A stretch of DNA of 62,851 nt from contig NZ_JANXMU010000059.1 of NCBI RefSeq assembly GCF_025354435.1, positions 1-62,851 of the forward strand, written 5' to 3'. Every line of letters starts with the position of its first letter. Position 1 is the first letter of the stretch. A program made the position numbers and the translations under genes. The notes beneath the pieces are model-generated. The model had not been told where the DNA came from and made no database searches. It saw nothing but the letters and a program-made list of their open reading frames with translations. Positions 49,903 through 59,266 of the stretch are shown here, one piece after another. This DNA is from Rhodoferax sp. (GTDB lineage Bacteria > Pseudomonadota > Gammaproteobacteria > Burkholderiales > Burkholderiaceae_C).

Positions 49903-49982
49903 GATACCGTGGAACCGGCTTTGCCGGGCCACTGGTATCGCCCCCTGCAAGGGGGTTGGCGGAGCGCAGCGCAGACTGGGGG
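49903..49982 (-). repeat. GC-rich dispersed repeat family 2, copy 2 (inverted)
   Basis: On the minus strand: ccccagtctgcgctgcgctc, cgccaacccccttgcagggg, gcgataccagtggcccggca, aagccggttccacggtat. It holds two potential hairpins (CCCCCttgcaGGGGG-like and CCGGCaaaGCCGG). It lies between the terminator and the dctP stop. Confidence 0.85.
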
Positions 49983-49986
49983 TGAG

Positions 49987-51069
49987 TTAAAACTTTATGC
50001 TTTGCATGTAGCTGTCGAAACGGCCTTCGGCCACGCGGAACCAGGCCACCTGGTTGCGTTGGAAGGCGCGGAAGTCGGCAAAAATCTTCTTCCACTCCGG
50101 GCTCTTGGCATCGTTCTCGGCGTACACCTCTTGTGAGGCCTTGAAGGAGGCATCCAGAATCTCCTTGGAGAACGGCAGCAGCTTGATCTTGGAGCCCAGT
50201 AGCTGCTTCAAAGCCTCTGGGTTGCGCGCATCGTATTTGGCCAGCATATCGACCGAGGCCAGGGCTGTCGCCGCTTCGACAATGGCCTTGTTCTCGGGCG
50301 ACAAGGCATCAAAAGCTTTGCGGTTGATGAAGAAGTCCACCTCGGGACCACCCTCCCACCAGCCGGGGTAGTAGTAGTTGGGCGCCACCTTGGCAAAACC
50401 CAGCTTCTGGTCATCGTACGGGCCCACCCATTCGGCCGCGTCGATGGTGCCTTTTTCCAGCGCCTGGTAGATTTCGCCACCCGGCAGGCTTTGCGGCACC
50501 ACGCCCATCTTGGCCATGACCTCACCCACCAGACCGCCGCCCAGGCGCATCTTCAGACCCTTCAGGTCGGCGACGGTTTTGACTTCCTTGCGGAACCAGC
50601 CGCCCATTTGCGTGCCTGTATTGCCACCGGCAAAGCTCAGGATGTTGTAGTTGGCATAGAACTCGTTCATCAGCTTGCGGCCGTTGCCGTGCATCATCCA
50701 GGCGTTCATCTGGCGGGCATTCATGCCGAAGGGAATGGCCGCACCGATGGCGAACGCGGGGTTCTTGCCGTAGAAGTAATACGGCACGGTATGGCACATC
50801 TCGACGGAGCCCTGCTGCACACCGTCCACCACGCCAAAGGCAGGCATCAGCTCGCCACCGGCATGCACCGAGATTTCAAACTTGCCGCCCGACATGGCCT
50901 TCACCGCGTTGGCAAATACTTCCGCACCACCGTAAATCGTGTCCAGCGGCTTGGGAAAGCTGGAAGCCAAGCGCCAGCGCACCGCCGCCTGGGCATGCAC
51001 AGCAGGCGCGATGCCCGCAGCCAGCACGCCCGCGATGCCGGTGTGTTTGATAAGGGAACGACGGTCCAT
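49987..51069 (-). CDS. dctP: TRAP transporter solute-binding protein (DctP/TakP type)
   Basis: Periplasmic receptor for an organic acid, 360 residues from ATG 51069 behind GGGAGAT. The N terminus MDRRSLIKHTGIAGVLAAG has a twin-arginine pattern; the signal ends near PAVHAQA. The binding fold shows RLASSFPKPLDTIYGGAE, the conserved arginine region GLKMRLGGGLVGEVM, and GTIDAAEWVGPYDD, reminiscent of the alpha-keto-acid binder TakP. It is encoded convergent to dctQM and separated by a terminator, so it is transcribed independently. Confidence 0.92.
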   Translation of the reverse strand: MDRRSLIKHTGIAGVLAAGIAPAVHAQAAVRWRLASSFPKPLDTIYGGAEVFANAVKAMSGGKFEISVHAGGELMPAFGVVDGVQQGSVEMCHTVPYYFYGKNPAFAIGAAIPFGMNARQMNAWMMHGNGRKLMNEFYANYNILSFAGGNTGTQMGGWFRKEVKTVADLKGLKMRLGGGLVGEVMAKMGVVPQSLPGGEIYQALEKGTIDAAEWVGPYDDQKLGFAKVAPNYYYPGWWEGGPEVDFFINRKAFDALSPENKAIVEAATALASVDMLAKYDARNPEALKQLLGSKIKLLPFSKEILDASFKASQEVYAENDAKSPEWKKIFADFRAFQRNQVAWFRVAEGRFDSYMQSIKF

Positions 51070-51370
51070 TGAAATATCTCCCGAATTTAAAATGAAGTTC
51101 ACTAGGCCGCAAAGGCCGCGAACATGATGGATAGTGAGCGCCGATTGTAGGGAGCGCCCCAAGCCGGTTCGGTGCGGGTTTTCCCCGCATTCGCATGCTG
51201 GAATGCTATTTAATCAATAGCTGCACACGCATATTCCACCTGCGCCAGGGCCTCATACCTATTCGTAGTTAGTAAACAGCAAAACAATCGTTCCCTTGGC
51301 GGAGCCCTCCCCCTACATTGGCGGGCTTGCACGGTGATTTTCCCGTGCCCCGCCCACACAAGGTGAACCC
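51070..51370. other. 301-base divergent intergenic region, dctP / tauD-like
   Basis: Contains the dctP ribosome site, one dispersed repeat copy (51203-51264) and the upstream region of the dioxygenase gene. No gene or clear operator is visible. Confidence 0.6.
51203..51264 (+). repeat. SIR dispersed repeat, copy 9 (intergenic)
   Basis: Runs atgctatttaatcaatagct, gcacacgcatattccacctg and cgccagggcctcatacctat. It has the same left end as copy 7. It lies in the dctP/tauD-like divergent promoter region. Confidence 0.8.
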
Positions 51371-52267
51371 ATGACGACGGTATTCGATGTAGAGACCCGC
51401 ACCACGGCAACCCGGCAGCCGCTGGAAATCCGCCCCTTTGATGCCCCCCTGGGGGCCGAAGTAATCGGCCTGGACCTGTCGCGGCCGCTGGCCGCCGATG
51501 ACTTTGCGCGCATCCACAGGGCCCACCTGGCGCACCACGTGCTGGTGTTCCGCGACCAGCGCATCACGCCCCAGCAGCAGATCGATTTCAGCGCCCGCTT
51601 CGGCCCGCTGCAGATCCATGTGTTGAAAAGCTTCCAGCTGCAAAACCACCCCGAGATCTTGATCGTTTCCAACATCAAGGAAAACGGCGAGCCCATCGGC
51701 CTGGGCGATGCCGGTGCCTACTGGCATTCCGACCTGTCATACAAAGAAAAGCCCAGCCTGGGTTCGCTGCTGCACGCGCAGGAGCTGCCCAGCGAAGGCG
51801 GCGACACCTTGTTTGCCAACCAACACCGCGCCTGGGACACCCTACCCACCGCACTGCAAACCGCCGTAGCCGGCCTGCGCGCTGAACACTCCTACCTGGC
51901 CAAATACGAAGACTTGCGCGCCCGCAACCCCTGGCGCCCGAAGCTGACGCAGGCCCAGCTCGACGAGGTATTGCCCGCCGTGCACCCCGTCGTGCGCACC
52001 CACCCCGAGAACGGCCGCAAGGCGCTGTTTGTCAGCGAGCATTTCACCACCCGCATCGTCGGCATTCCCGAAGACGAAAGCCGCGCCCTGCTGGACGAGC
52101 TGTTCGCCCACACCTCGCGCGCCGAGCTGGTCTACCGCCACGCCTGGCAGCCGCACGACATGGTGTTCTGGGACAACCGCTCCGTCACCCACCTGGCCGC
52201 AGGCACCCCCGACCACCTGCGCCGTAAGCTCTACCGCACCACCATCGAAGGCAATGAACCTTTTTGA
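51371..52267 (+). CDS. TauD/TfdA-family 2-oxoglutarate-dependent dioxygenase
   Basis: Non-haem Fe(II) dioxygenase, probably releasing sulfite from a sulfonate or acting on a related substrate. The product is 298 residues. Iron ligands His and Asp are in AYWHSDLSY and the distal His in WDNRSVTHLA; the 2-oxoglutarate-binding Arg lies in the C-terminal LRRKLYRTTIEG. It precedes NitT/TauT-type ABC genes, the tau/ssu-like arrangement, though the substrate cannot be read from sequence. Confidence 0.9.
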   Translation: MTTVFDVETRTTATRQPLEIRPFDAPLGAEVIGLDLSRPLAADDFARIHRAHLAHHVLVFRDQRITPQQQIDFSARFGPLQIHVLKSFQLQNHPEILIVSNIKENGEPIGLGDAGAYWHSDLSYKEKPSLGSLLHAQELPSEGGDTLFANQHRAWDTLPTALQTAVAGLRAEHSYLAKYEDLRARNPWRPKLTQAQLDEVLPAVHPVVRTHPENGRKALFVSEHFTTRIVGIPEDESRALLDELFAHTSRAELVYRHAWQPHDMVFWDNRSVTHLAAGTPDHLRRKLYRTTIEGNEPF

Positions 52268-52270
52268 ACA

Positions 52271-52360
52271 CCCCCAGGCTGCAGCGCTTCGCGTCTTTCG
52301 CCACCCCCCTTGCAGGGGGCAACACCAGCAGCCTGGCAAAGCCAGTTCTGCGGTGTTTCT
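52271..52360 (+). repeat. GC-rich dispersed repeat family 2, copy 3
   Basis: Runs cccccaggctgcagcgcttc, then ccccccttgcagggggcaac, accagcagcctggcaaagcc and agttctgcggtgtttc. The inner hairpin changes to CTGGCaaaGCCAG from CCGGCaaaGCCGG in copies 1 and 2, a paired change. It begins four bases after the dioxygenase stop. Confidence 0.85.
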
Positions 52361-52425
52361 GGTGGGCGTACGTGCCGACTGCCAGCGGGTCATTGGCCCT
52401 TTTAAATTTGACCAATAGGATATCC

Positions 52426-53424
52426 ATGCCATTCAATCTCACCCGCCTCGCCGCAGGCCTGGCTCTTGCCGCGGCCACCCTGGCGGCCCAGGCCGAAGGC
52501 CGCATCAGCATCGCCCAGCAGTTCGGCATCGGCTACCTGGTGCTCGACGTAGTGCAAGACCAGAAGTTGATCGAAAAATACGGTAAGGCCCAGGGTCTGG
52601 ACATCCAGGTGGACTGGAACCAGATCTCGGGTGCCACCGCCATGAACGAAGCCCTGCTGGCCAATGCGCTGGACGTGGTGTCGGCCGGCGTGCCGCCCAT
52701 GCTGACCCTGTGGGACCGCACCAAGGGCCGGCAAAACGTCAAGGCTGTGGCCGCACTCGGCTCGCTGCCCAACTACCTGATCAGCAACAACCCGAAAGTC
52801 AAAACGCTGAAGGACCTGAGCGACAAGGACCGCATCGCCGTGCCCGCCGCCGGTACCGGTTTCCAATCGCGCACGCTGCAGATCGAAACCGCCAAGCTCT
52901 TCGGCAAAGACGACTTCAAGCGCTTTGACACCATTTCGGTCAGCCTGGCGCACCCCGATGCCACCGCTGCGCTGATGGCCGGTGGTTCGGAGATCAACAC
53001 GCACTTCTCCAGCGCACCCTTCTACTACCAGGCACTGGAGAACAAGGCCGTACACAAGGTCATCAGCTCCTACGAGATTCTGGGCGGCCCGGCTACCTTC
53101 AACGTGCTCTACACCACGCAAAAATTCCACGACGAGAACCCGAAAACCTACAAGGCCTTTTACGCCGCGCTGGTCGAAGCCTCGCAGTGGATTAAGGCCA
53201 ACAAGCCCAAGGCGGCCGAGACCTTTATCCGCGTGCAAAAGTCCAAGCTGCCGCTGGACTTTGTGCGCAGAATAGTCGAAGACCCCGAGAACGACTTCAC
53301 CATCTCGCCATTCCGCACCTATGTGTATGCCGACGAGCTCAACAAGCTCGGCGTGCTGAAGAACCGCGCTGCTTCGTGGAAAGACTATTTCTTCGAAGAA
53401 GCCTATGCCAACCCCGGTAGCTAA
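52426..53424 (+). CDS. ABC transporter substrate-binding protein (NitT/TauT type)
   Basis: Periplasmic receptor for sulfonates, nitrate-like or related compounds, 332 residues from ATG 52426 with AGGA upstream. A signal peptide ends near LAAQAEG. The SsuA/TauA-like fold shows RISIAQQFGIGYLVLDVVQ, ALLANALDVVSAGVPPML and LKDLSDKDRIAVPA. The ATPase gene follows immediately and may overlap its 3' end. Confidence 0.92.
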   Translation: MPFNLTRLAAGLALAAATLAAQAEGRISIAQQFGIGYLVLDVVQDQKLIEKYGKAQGLDIQVDWNQISGATAMNEALLANALDVVSAGVPPMLTLWDRTKGRQNVKAVAALGSLPNYLISNNPKVKTLKDLSDKDRIAVPAAGTGFQSRTLQIETAKLFGKDDFKRFDTISVSLAHPDATAALMAGGSEINTHFSSAPFYYQALENKAVHKVISSYEILGGPATFNVLYTTQKFHDENPKTYKAFYAALVEASQWIKANKPKAAETFIRVQKSKLPLDFVRRIVEDPENDFTISPFRTYVYADELNKLGVLKNRAASWKDYFFEEAYANPGS

Positions 53425-53431
53425 GCCCACC

Positions 53432-54273
53432 ATGGCCACCGTGACCCCTTTGAAACCCTCCACCACCGAACCACCGCTGCTGGAAGTCGACGGCGTGAGC
53501 CTGGAATACCGTACGCCCGCGCGCGTGGTGCGCGCTACCCACCAGGTCAGCCTGAACGTATTCGAGGCCGACCGCTTCGTGCTGCTGGGGGCATCCGGCT
53601 GCGGCAAATCGACCTTGCTCAAAGCCATGGCGGGTTTCATCGCGCCGGTGGAAGGCGAAATCCGCATCAGCGGTCAAAAGGTCACCCAGCCCGGGCCGGA
53701 CCGCATCGTGATGTTCCAGGAATTCGACCAGTTGCCACCTGAAAAACCGTGCTCGACAATGTGGCGTTTCCGCTGCTGGCCTCCCGCACCCTGGGCAAGA
53801 AGGAAGCGCATGAACGCGCGCTGCACTACCTGGACAAGGTCGGGCTATCGGCCTTCGCCAAAGCCTATCCCAACACCTTGTCGGGTGGCATGAAACAACG
53901 TGTGGCGATTGCCCGCGCGCTGGCCATGCAGCCCAAGGTCTTGCTGATGGACGAACCGTTTGCCGCGCTGGACGCGCTGACACGCCGCAAGATGCAGGAA
54001 GAGCTGCTGGCGCTGTGGGACGAGGTGCGCTTCACTCTGGTCTTCGTCACCCATTCGATCGAGTAAGCGCTGGTGGTGGGCAACCGCATCGACCTGCTGT
54101 CGCCGCACCCGGGCCGGGTGCGCGCCGAGATCAACAGCCACGACTTCGGCATGCACAGCCAGGGCGGGACCGAGTTTCAGGCCGCCGCGCAACGCATCCA
54201 CCGCCTGCTGTTCAACGAAGAGTCCGACGGCAGCCCAACACCGCACGCAGAACCGTCCCGAAAGATTGCATGA
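53432..54273 (+). pseudogene. ABC transporter ATP-binding protein (NitT/TauT type), frameshift plus nonsense codon
   Basis: Reads as an SsuB/TauB-like ATPase: Walker A GASGCGKST, Q-loop MFQEFDQL, signature LSGGMKQRVAIARAL, Walker B VLLMDEPFAALD and switch His in FVTHSIE. Two lesions are visible. Near 53738-53742 the text reads ccacctgaaaaaccgtg where QLPPWKTV would be expected; one base is missing and the Trp codon has become TGA in the restored frame. At 54064-54066 the expected second Glu of SIEEALVVG is TAA. The downstream frame then continues (ALVVGNRIDLLSPHPGRV) to TGA 54271-54273, overlapping the permease start. ATG 53405 is an alternative start. Adjacent receptor and permease look intact. 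Confidence 0.85.
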
Positions 54274-55139
54274 GCACCCTGAATCCACCTATCCGGGCCG
54301 AATACGAACGCGTTTTAGAGGCTCTGCCCGACACGCATGTAGAGCGCCTGTTGCCCTGGACGGCCCGCGTCTGGGACCAAGCCTGGCTGCGCCGCGGCCT
54401 GATCCTGCTGGCGCTGGTCATGCTGTGGGAAATTGTGGCCCGTGTGCAAAACAACGACCTGCTGCTGCCCACCGCACTGCAAACCGCCCACGCGCTGATC
54501 GAAGGTCTGGCCAGCGGCGAGCTCATCACCAAAACGCGCATCTCGCTGAGTCTGCTGCTGCAGGGCTATATCGGCGGAGTCATCGCCGCTTTTGTGCTGA
54601 CGACGTTGGCGGTATCGACCCAGTTAGGCCGCGACCTGCTGGCCACGCTGACCGCCATGCTGAACCCGCTGCCCGCCATCGCCCTGCTGCCGCTGGCCCT
54701 GCTGTGGTTTGGCCTGGGCCAGGGCAGCCTGGTGTTTGTGCTGATCCACTCCGTGCTGTGGCCGCTGGCGCTGAATACGTACGCGGGCTTCCAGGCCGTG
54801 CCCGAGACACTGCGCATGGCCGGGCGCAATTACGGCCTGAAGGGCCTGCGCTATGTGCTACAAATTCTGGTGCCGGCCGCGCTGCCGTCGATTTTGGCGG
54901 GCCTGAAGATCAGCTGGGCCTTTGCCTGGCGCACCTTGATCGCGGCCGAGCTGGTGTTCGGCGCGTCTTCTGGCAAAGGCGGCCTGGGTTGGTACATCTT
55001 CCAGAACCGCAACGAGCTGTTCACCGACCGCGTGTTTGCGGGCCTGGTGATGGTCATCGCGATCGGCCTGCTGGTCGAAAGCCTGGTGTTCCAGACCCTG
55101 GAGCGTCTGACCATTCGCCGCTGGGGCATGCAGCGCTAA
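54270..55139 (+). CDS. ABC transporter permease (NitT/TauT, SsuC type)
   Basis: Inner-membrane subunit of the importer, 289 residues from ATG 54270, which overlaps the ATPase stop (ATGA). Six membrane helices follow a cytosolic N terminus of about 40 residues. The ATPase-contact EAA-type loop is visible as FQAVPETLRMAGRNYGLKG. With the ATPase broken it would need a partner from elsewhere. Confidence 0.92.
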   Translation: MSTLNPPIRAEYERVLEALPDTHVERLLPWTARVWDQAWLRRGLILLALVMLWEIVARVQNNDLLLPTALQTAHALIEGLASGELITKTRISLSLLLQGYIGGVIAAFVLTTLAVSTQLGRDLLATLTAMLNPLPAIALLPLALLWFGLGQGSLVFVLIHSVLWPLALNTYAGFQAVPETLRMAGRNYGLKGLRYVLQILVPAALPSILAGLKISWAFAWRTLIAAELVFGASSGKGGLGWYIFQNRNELFTDRVFAGLVMVIAIGLLVESLVFQTLERLTIRRWGMQR

Positions 55140-55142
55140 ACC

Positions 55143-56348
55143 ATGGCCGATACCCCCTCCCCACCCGCACTGTTCGCGGAAGATTTTGGCGACTTCACGC
55201 CCACGGTGCGGTCCCTCGCCAACGCCCTGGCCGCCACCGCGGCAGTGCGCGACAAGGCGGGCGGCACGGCCCTGGCCGAGCGCCAACTGCTGCGCGACAG
55301 CGGCTTGTTGACACTGGCCGTGCCAGCCGCTTTTGGCGGCCAGGGTGCCGCATGGCCATTGATCCTGCGCATGGTGCGGCGGCTGGCGCAGGCCGACAGC
55401 TCGCTGGCCCATCTGTTCGGCTTCCAGCACCTGCAGGTGGCCAGCGTGCTGCTGTTCGGCGCGCCCGCGCAGCAAGACCGCTGGCTGGGCGCGACGGTGG
55501 CGCGGCATTGGTTCTGGGGCAATGCGGTGAATGCGCGCGATACCCGGCTGCAGGTCACCCGCACCGACGGCGGCTGGCTGCTAGACGGCACCAAGGCCTT
55601 TTGCTCGGGCGCGCAGGACTCGGATGTGCTGAACGTGTCGGTGGCCACCGGCCCGGAGCCGACCGACCGGCTCTACATGGTGCTGCCCACCCACCGCGAG
55701 GGCATTCAGGTGCATGCCGATTGGGACAATATGGGCCAGCGCCAGACCGACAGCGGCAGCGTGAGCTTCCGCCAGGTATTCGCCGCCGACCACGAGGTGC
55801 TGGGCCCGCCCGGCGCGGCCTCCAGCCCGCGGGCCACGCTGCGCAACATCCTCGGCCAAACCATTCTGACCGAGATCTACCTAGGCAATGCCCAGGGCGC
55901 GCTGACCGACGCCATCGACTATGCCCGCACCCAAACCCAGCCCTGGGTGATGGCGGGCGTGGACCGTACGGTGGACGACCCGCTGCTGCAGCTGCGCACC
56001 GGCGAAATGTGGGCCACGCTGCGCGCCGCGGTGGCCCTGGCCGAAGAAGCCAACGCTGCCTTCCAGCAGGCTTGGGACCAGGGATTGGCTCTGAGCCACA
56101 CCCAGCGTGGCGAGGTCGGCATACTGGTGGCGGCCGCGCGCACCACGGCGGTCCGGGCGGCGCTGCAGATCACATCGCAAATCTTTGAGTTGATGGGGGC
56201 ACGTGCCACCACGGCCCGCTACGGCTTTGACCGCTACTGGCGCAATGTGCGGGTGCACACCCTGCACGACCCGGTGGACTACCGCAGCAAGGAAATAGGC
56301 CGCTGGCTGTTCACTGCCGAGCCGCCCAACCCGTACGGCTACGGTTGA
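55143..56348 (+). CDS. DszC/SfnB-like acyl-CoA-dehydrogenase-fold flavin monooxygenase
   Basis: Predicted reduced-flavin-dependent enzyme of the acyl-CoA dehydrogenase superfamily, 401 residues. It shows AVPAAFGGQGAAWPLILRMV, LLDGTKAFCSGAQDSDVL, DNMGQRQTDSGSVSFRQV and the C-terminal DYRSKEIGRWL. Members next to sulfur-import genes (SfnB, DszC) oxidise organosulfur compounds. It starts 3 bases after the permease. It converges on dxs with a 13-base gap. Confidence 0.87.
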   Translation: MADTPSPPALFAEDFGDFTPTVRSLANALAATAAVRDKAGGTALAERQLLRDSGLLTLAVPAAFGGQGAAWPLILRMVRRLAQADSSLAHLFGFQHLQVASVLLFGAPAQQDRWLGATVARHWFWGNAVNARDTRLQVTRTDGGWLLDGTKAFCSGAQDSDVLNVSVATGPEPTDRLYMVLPTHREGIQVHADWDNMGQRQTDSGSVSFRQVFAADHEVLGPPGAASSPRATLRNILGQTILTEIYLGNAQGALTDAIDYARTQTQPWVMAGVDRTVDDPLLQLRTGEMWATLRAAVALAEEANAAFQQAWDQGLALSHTQRGEVGILVAAARTTAVRAALQITSQIFELMGARATTARYGFDRYWRNVRVHTLHDPVDYRSKEIGRWLFTAEPPNPYGYG

Positions 56349-56354
56349 GGTCGG

Positions 56355-56430
56355 AAAATAGCTACGCTACCAATTTGAGAGCAGCTTGCGCTTGATGTAC
56401 CTGGGCTGGAAAGCGTTTTTCTATAGATTT
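56355..56430 (+). repeat. SIR dispersed repeat, copy 10 (dxs 3' end)
   Basis: Runs aaaatagctacgctaccaat, ttgagagcagcttgcgcttg, atgtacctgggctggaaagc and gtttttctatagattt. It provides the last 23 codons and the TAG stop of dxs (antisense) and fills the gap to the convergent gene. Confidence 0.75.
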
Positions 56431-58269
56431 CTCGATACCTGCTGCATCCAGGCCCTGCATGGCCATCAGCACGGCCGGGTCGCCATGTTGGATGAAGGTA
56501 TCTGACAAGCCCAGCGTCAGGACCGGCACCGTGACGCCCGCGGCCTGCAAGGCCTCTTGCACCGCGCTGCCTGCACCGCCCATGGCGGCACCGTCTTCTA
56601 CCGTGACCAGGGCCGCGTGGCTGGCGGCAATGCTGAGCAACAGCTCTACATCCAGCGGCTTGGCCCAGCGCATATTCACCACTGTGGCATCCAGCTTCTC
56701 GGCCACGGCCAGCGCGGGGTACAGCAGGGTGCCGAAGGCCAGAATGGCGATGCCCGAAGTCTGCTTACTGTGGCGGCGGATTTCGCCCTTGCCGTAAGGC
56801 AACGGCTGCAAACCTGGCTCCATCGCTGCACCGGCACCGGCACCGCGCGGGTAGCGCACGGCGACCGGGTTGTCTTGCGCAAAAGCGCTGCTCAGCAGGC
56901 GGCGGCATTCGTTTTCGTCGGCCGGGCAGGCCACGCCCATATTGGGGATGCAGCGAAGGAAAGGGATGTCATACGCCCCGGCGTGGGTGGCGCCGTCGGC
57001 CCCCACCAGTCCGGCGCGGTCCAGGGCAAACACCACCGGCAGGTTTTGCAAGGCTACGTCGTGGATCAACTGGTCGTAGGCGCGCTGCAAGAAGGTGGAG
57101 TAAATCGCCACCACCGGCTTCAGGCCTTCGCAGGCCATCCCGGCGGCGAAGGTCACCGCGTGCTGCTCGGCAATGCCCACGTCGTAATAGCGCTGGGGAA
57201 AGCGTTTTTCAAATTCCACCAGGCCCGAGCCTTCGCGCATGGCGGGTGTGATGCCCACCAGGCGGCTGTCTTGCGCGGCCATGTCGCACAGCCAGCTGCC
57301 AAACACCTGGGTGAAGGTGGCTTTGCCCGGTGCAGCGGCTTTTTGCAGGCCCACGGCGGGGTCGAACTTGCCCGGGCCGTGGTAGGCCACGGGGTCGGCC
57401 TCGGCCAGCTTGTAGCCCTGGCCCTTTTTGGTGACCACGTGCAAAAACTGCGGGCCGGTCAGGTGCTTGATGTTTTCCAGCGTAGGGATCAGCGATTCGA
57501 GATCGTGGCCGTCGATGGGGCCGATGTAGTTGAAACCAAATTGCTCGAACAGCGTGGCGGGCACCACCATGCCCTTGGCGTGCTGCTCCAGGCGGCGGGC
57601 CAGCTCGAACAGCGGCGGCGCGCCTTTGAGCACCTGTTTGCCGACGTTCTTGGCGGCCGCGTAAAACTGGCCGCTCATCAGCTGGGCCAGGTAGCGGTTC
57701 AGTGCGCCCACTGGTGGGCTGATGCTCATGTCGTTGTCGTTCAGAATGACCAACAGGTTGCAGTCGCACACGCCCGCGTTGTTCAGGGCCTCAAAGGCCA
57801 TGCCTGCGCTCATGGCGCCGTCGCCGATGATGGCCACGCTGTGCCGCTTGTCGCCCTTTTGCTTGGCCGCCATGGCCATGCCCAGCGCGGCCGAGATGGA
57901 GGTGCTGGAATGCGCTGTGCCAAACGCGTCGAATTTGCTCTCAGACCGCGTCGGAAAGCCTGATAAGCCGCCCAGCTGGCGCAGGCTGGCCATGCGGTCA
58001 CGCCGCCCGGTCAAAATTTTGTGCGGATAGGTCTGATGGCCCACGTCCCACACCAGCCGGTCTTCGGGGGTGTTGAACACGTAGTGCAACGCCACGGTCA
58101 ACTCCACCGTACCCAGGTTGGAGCTCAGGTGGCCGCCGGTTTTGGACACGCTGTCGATCACGAAGGCGCGCAGCTCGTCGGCCAGCGGTTTGAGCTCGGT
58201 ACGCGGCAAACGGCGCAGATCGGCCGGCTCGTTGATGGTTTCCAGCAGTGGGTAAGACGCAGGGTTCAT
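56362..58269 (-). CDS. dxs: 1-deoxy-D-xylulose-5-phosphate synthase
   Basis: Thiamine-diphosphate enzyme condensing pyruvate and glyceraldehyde-3-phosphate, first step of the MEP pathway. The product is 635 residues from ATG 58269. It shows the catalytic His region [14 protein letters not shown], the ThDP site [20 protein letters not shown], the pyrimidine-binding [16 protein letters not shown], and a transketolase C domain. The last residues ([16 protein letters not shown]) are encoded by a dispersed repeat copy. It forms a run xseB-ispA-dxs. Confidence 0.97.
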   Translation of the reverse strand: MNPASYPLLETINEPADLRRLPRTELKPLADELRAFVIDSVSKTGGHLSSNLGTVELTVALHYVFNTPEDRLVWDVGHQTYPHKILTGRRDRMASLRQLGGLSGFPTRSESKFDAFGTAHSSTSISAALGMAMAAKQKGDKRHSVAIIGDGAMSAGMAFEALNNAGVCDCNLLVILNDNDMSISPPVGALNRYLAQLMSGQFYAAAKNVGKQVLKGAPPLFELARRLEQHAKGMVVPATLFEQFGFNYIGPIDGHDLESLIPTLENIKHLTGPQFLHVVTKKGQGYKLAEADPVAYHGPGKFDPAVGLQKAAAPGKATFTQVFGSWLCDMAAQDSRLVGITPAMREGSGLVEFEKRFPQRYYDVGIAEQHAVTFAAGMACEGLKPVVAIYSTFLQRAYDQLIHDVALQNLPVVFALDRAGLVGADGATHAGAYDIPFLRCIPNMGVACPADENECRRLLSSAFAQDNPVAVRYPRGAGAGAAMEPGLQPLPYGKGEIRRHSKQTSGIAILAFGTLLYPALAVAEKLDATVVNMRWAKPLDVELLLSIAASHAALVTVEDGAAMGGAGSAVQEALQAAGVTVPVLTLGLSDTFIQHGDPAVLMAMQGLDAAGIEKSIEKRFPAQVHQAQAALKLVA

Positions 58270-58294
58270 AATTTTTTTCTTGAAGCGGGCCCGT

Positions 58295-59266
58295 CTAGCT
58301 AGACCGGTTAACCACCATGTCAGCCAGGGCGCGCAGGGCCTGGGTATTCGTATGGGGCAAGTCGCTGGCATCCAGCGCGGTCAGGGCCTGGGCCAGCAGC
58401 TCCTGGGCGTAGGCCAAAGAACGGTCCAGCCCCAGCAGGGAGACGTAAGTGGGTTTGTCCTGGGCGGCATCTTTGCCCGCCGTTTTGCCCAGCGTGGCCG
58501 AGTCGGCGGTCACGTCCAGGATATCGTCCACCACCTGGAAAGCCAACCCCAGGGCCGCGCCGTAGGTGTGCAAGGCGTTGCGGGTGGCCAGGGGTAATGG
58601 GCGGGCAGCACAGGCCGCGCCCATCATCACGCTGCCTTGCAGCAGGGCCCCGGTTTTCAGGCGGTGCATGCAGCGCAGTTCTTCTTCAGTCAGGGCCATG
58701 CCGATGCTCGCCAGGTCGATCGCCTGCCCGCCTGCCATGCCCTGGTAGCCTGCGGCCTGGGCCAGCAGGCGGCACAGCGTGGCCTGCACGCTGGCCGGGG
58801 CAGCGGCACCTTCGGGGGTCAGTATTTCAAACGCCAGCGCTTGCAGGGCATCGCCCGCCAGCAGGGCCTGGGCTTCGCCAAACTGCACGTGCACCGTGGG
58901 TTTACCGCGGCGCAGGATGTCGTTGTCCATGCACGGCATATCGTCGTGCACCAGGGAATAGGCGTGGATCAGCTCGGCGGCGCAAGCGGCGCGCAGGGCG
59001 GCGTCGTCTAGCCCGGCAACAGCAGCAGAGTTAAGGGCAGAGGCTTCACCGGTGGCCACGGCTTCGCGCGCGGCCAGAACCAGCAGGGGGCGCAGGCGCT
59101 TGCCGCCATCGAGCACGGCGTAGCGCATGCCTTCACGCAGGGCCGCGGGGGCGGGATGCTCGGCATCGACCACGCCGCCAGCGGCCACCCAGTCGCTCAG
59201 CGCCTGCTCTACACGGGCCAGGGCCTGGGTGCTCCAGGTCGGCAAATCAAAAGCGGTACTGCTCAT
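58295..59266 (-). CDS. ispA: Farnesyl diphosphate synthase
   Basis: Trans-prenyltransferase making FPP from IPP and DMAPP/GPP; supplies UppS. The product is 323 residues. First Asp-rich motif in [20 protein letters not shown] (DDxxxxD, short-chain bacterial type), second in [11 protein letters not shown]. The start overlaps the xseB stop (ATGA). It lies 25 bases before dxs. Confidence 0.96.
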   Translation of the reverse strand: MSSTAFDLPTWSTQALARVEQALSDWVAAGGVVDAEHPAPAALREGMRYAVLDGGKRLRPLLVLAAREAVATGEASALNSAAVAGLDDAALRAACAAELIHAYSLVHDDMPCMDNDILRRGKPTVHVQFGEAQALLAGDALQALAFEILTPEGAAAPASVQATLCRLLAQAAGYQGMAGGQAIDLASIGMALTEEELRCMHRLKTGALLQGSVMMGAACAARPLPLATRNALHTYGAALGLAFQVVDDILDVTADSATLGKTAGKDAAQDKPTYVSLLGLDRSLAYAQELLAQALTALDASDLPHTNTQALRALADMVVNRSS

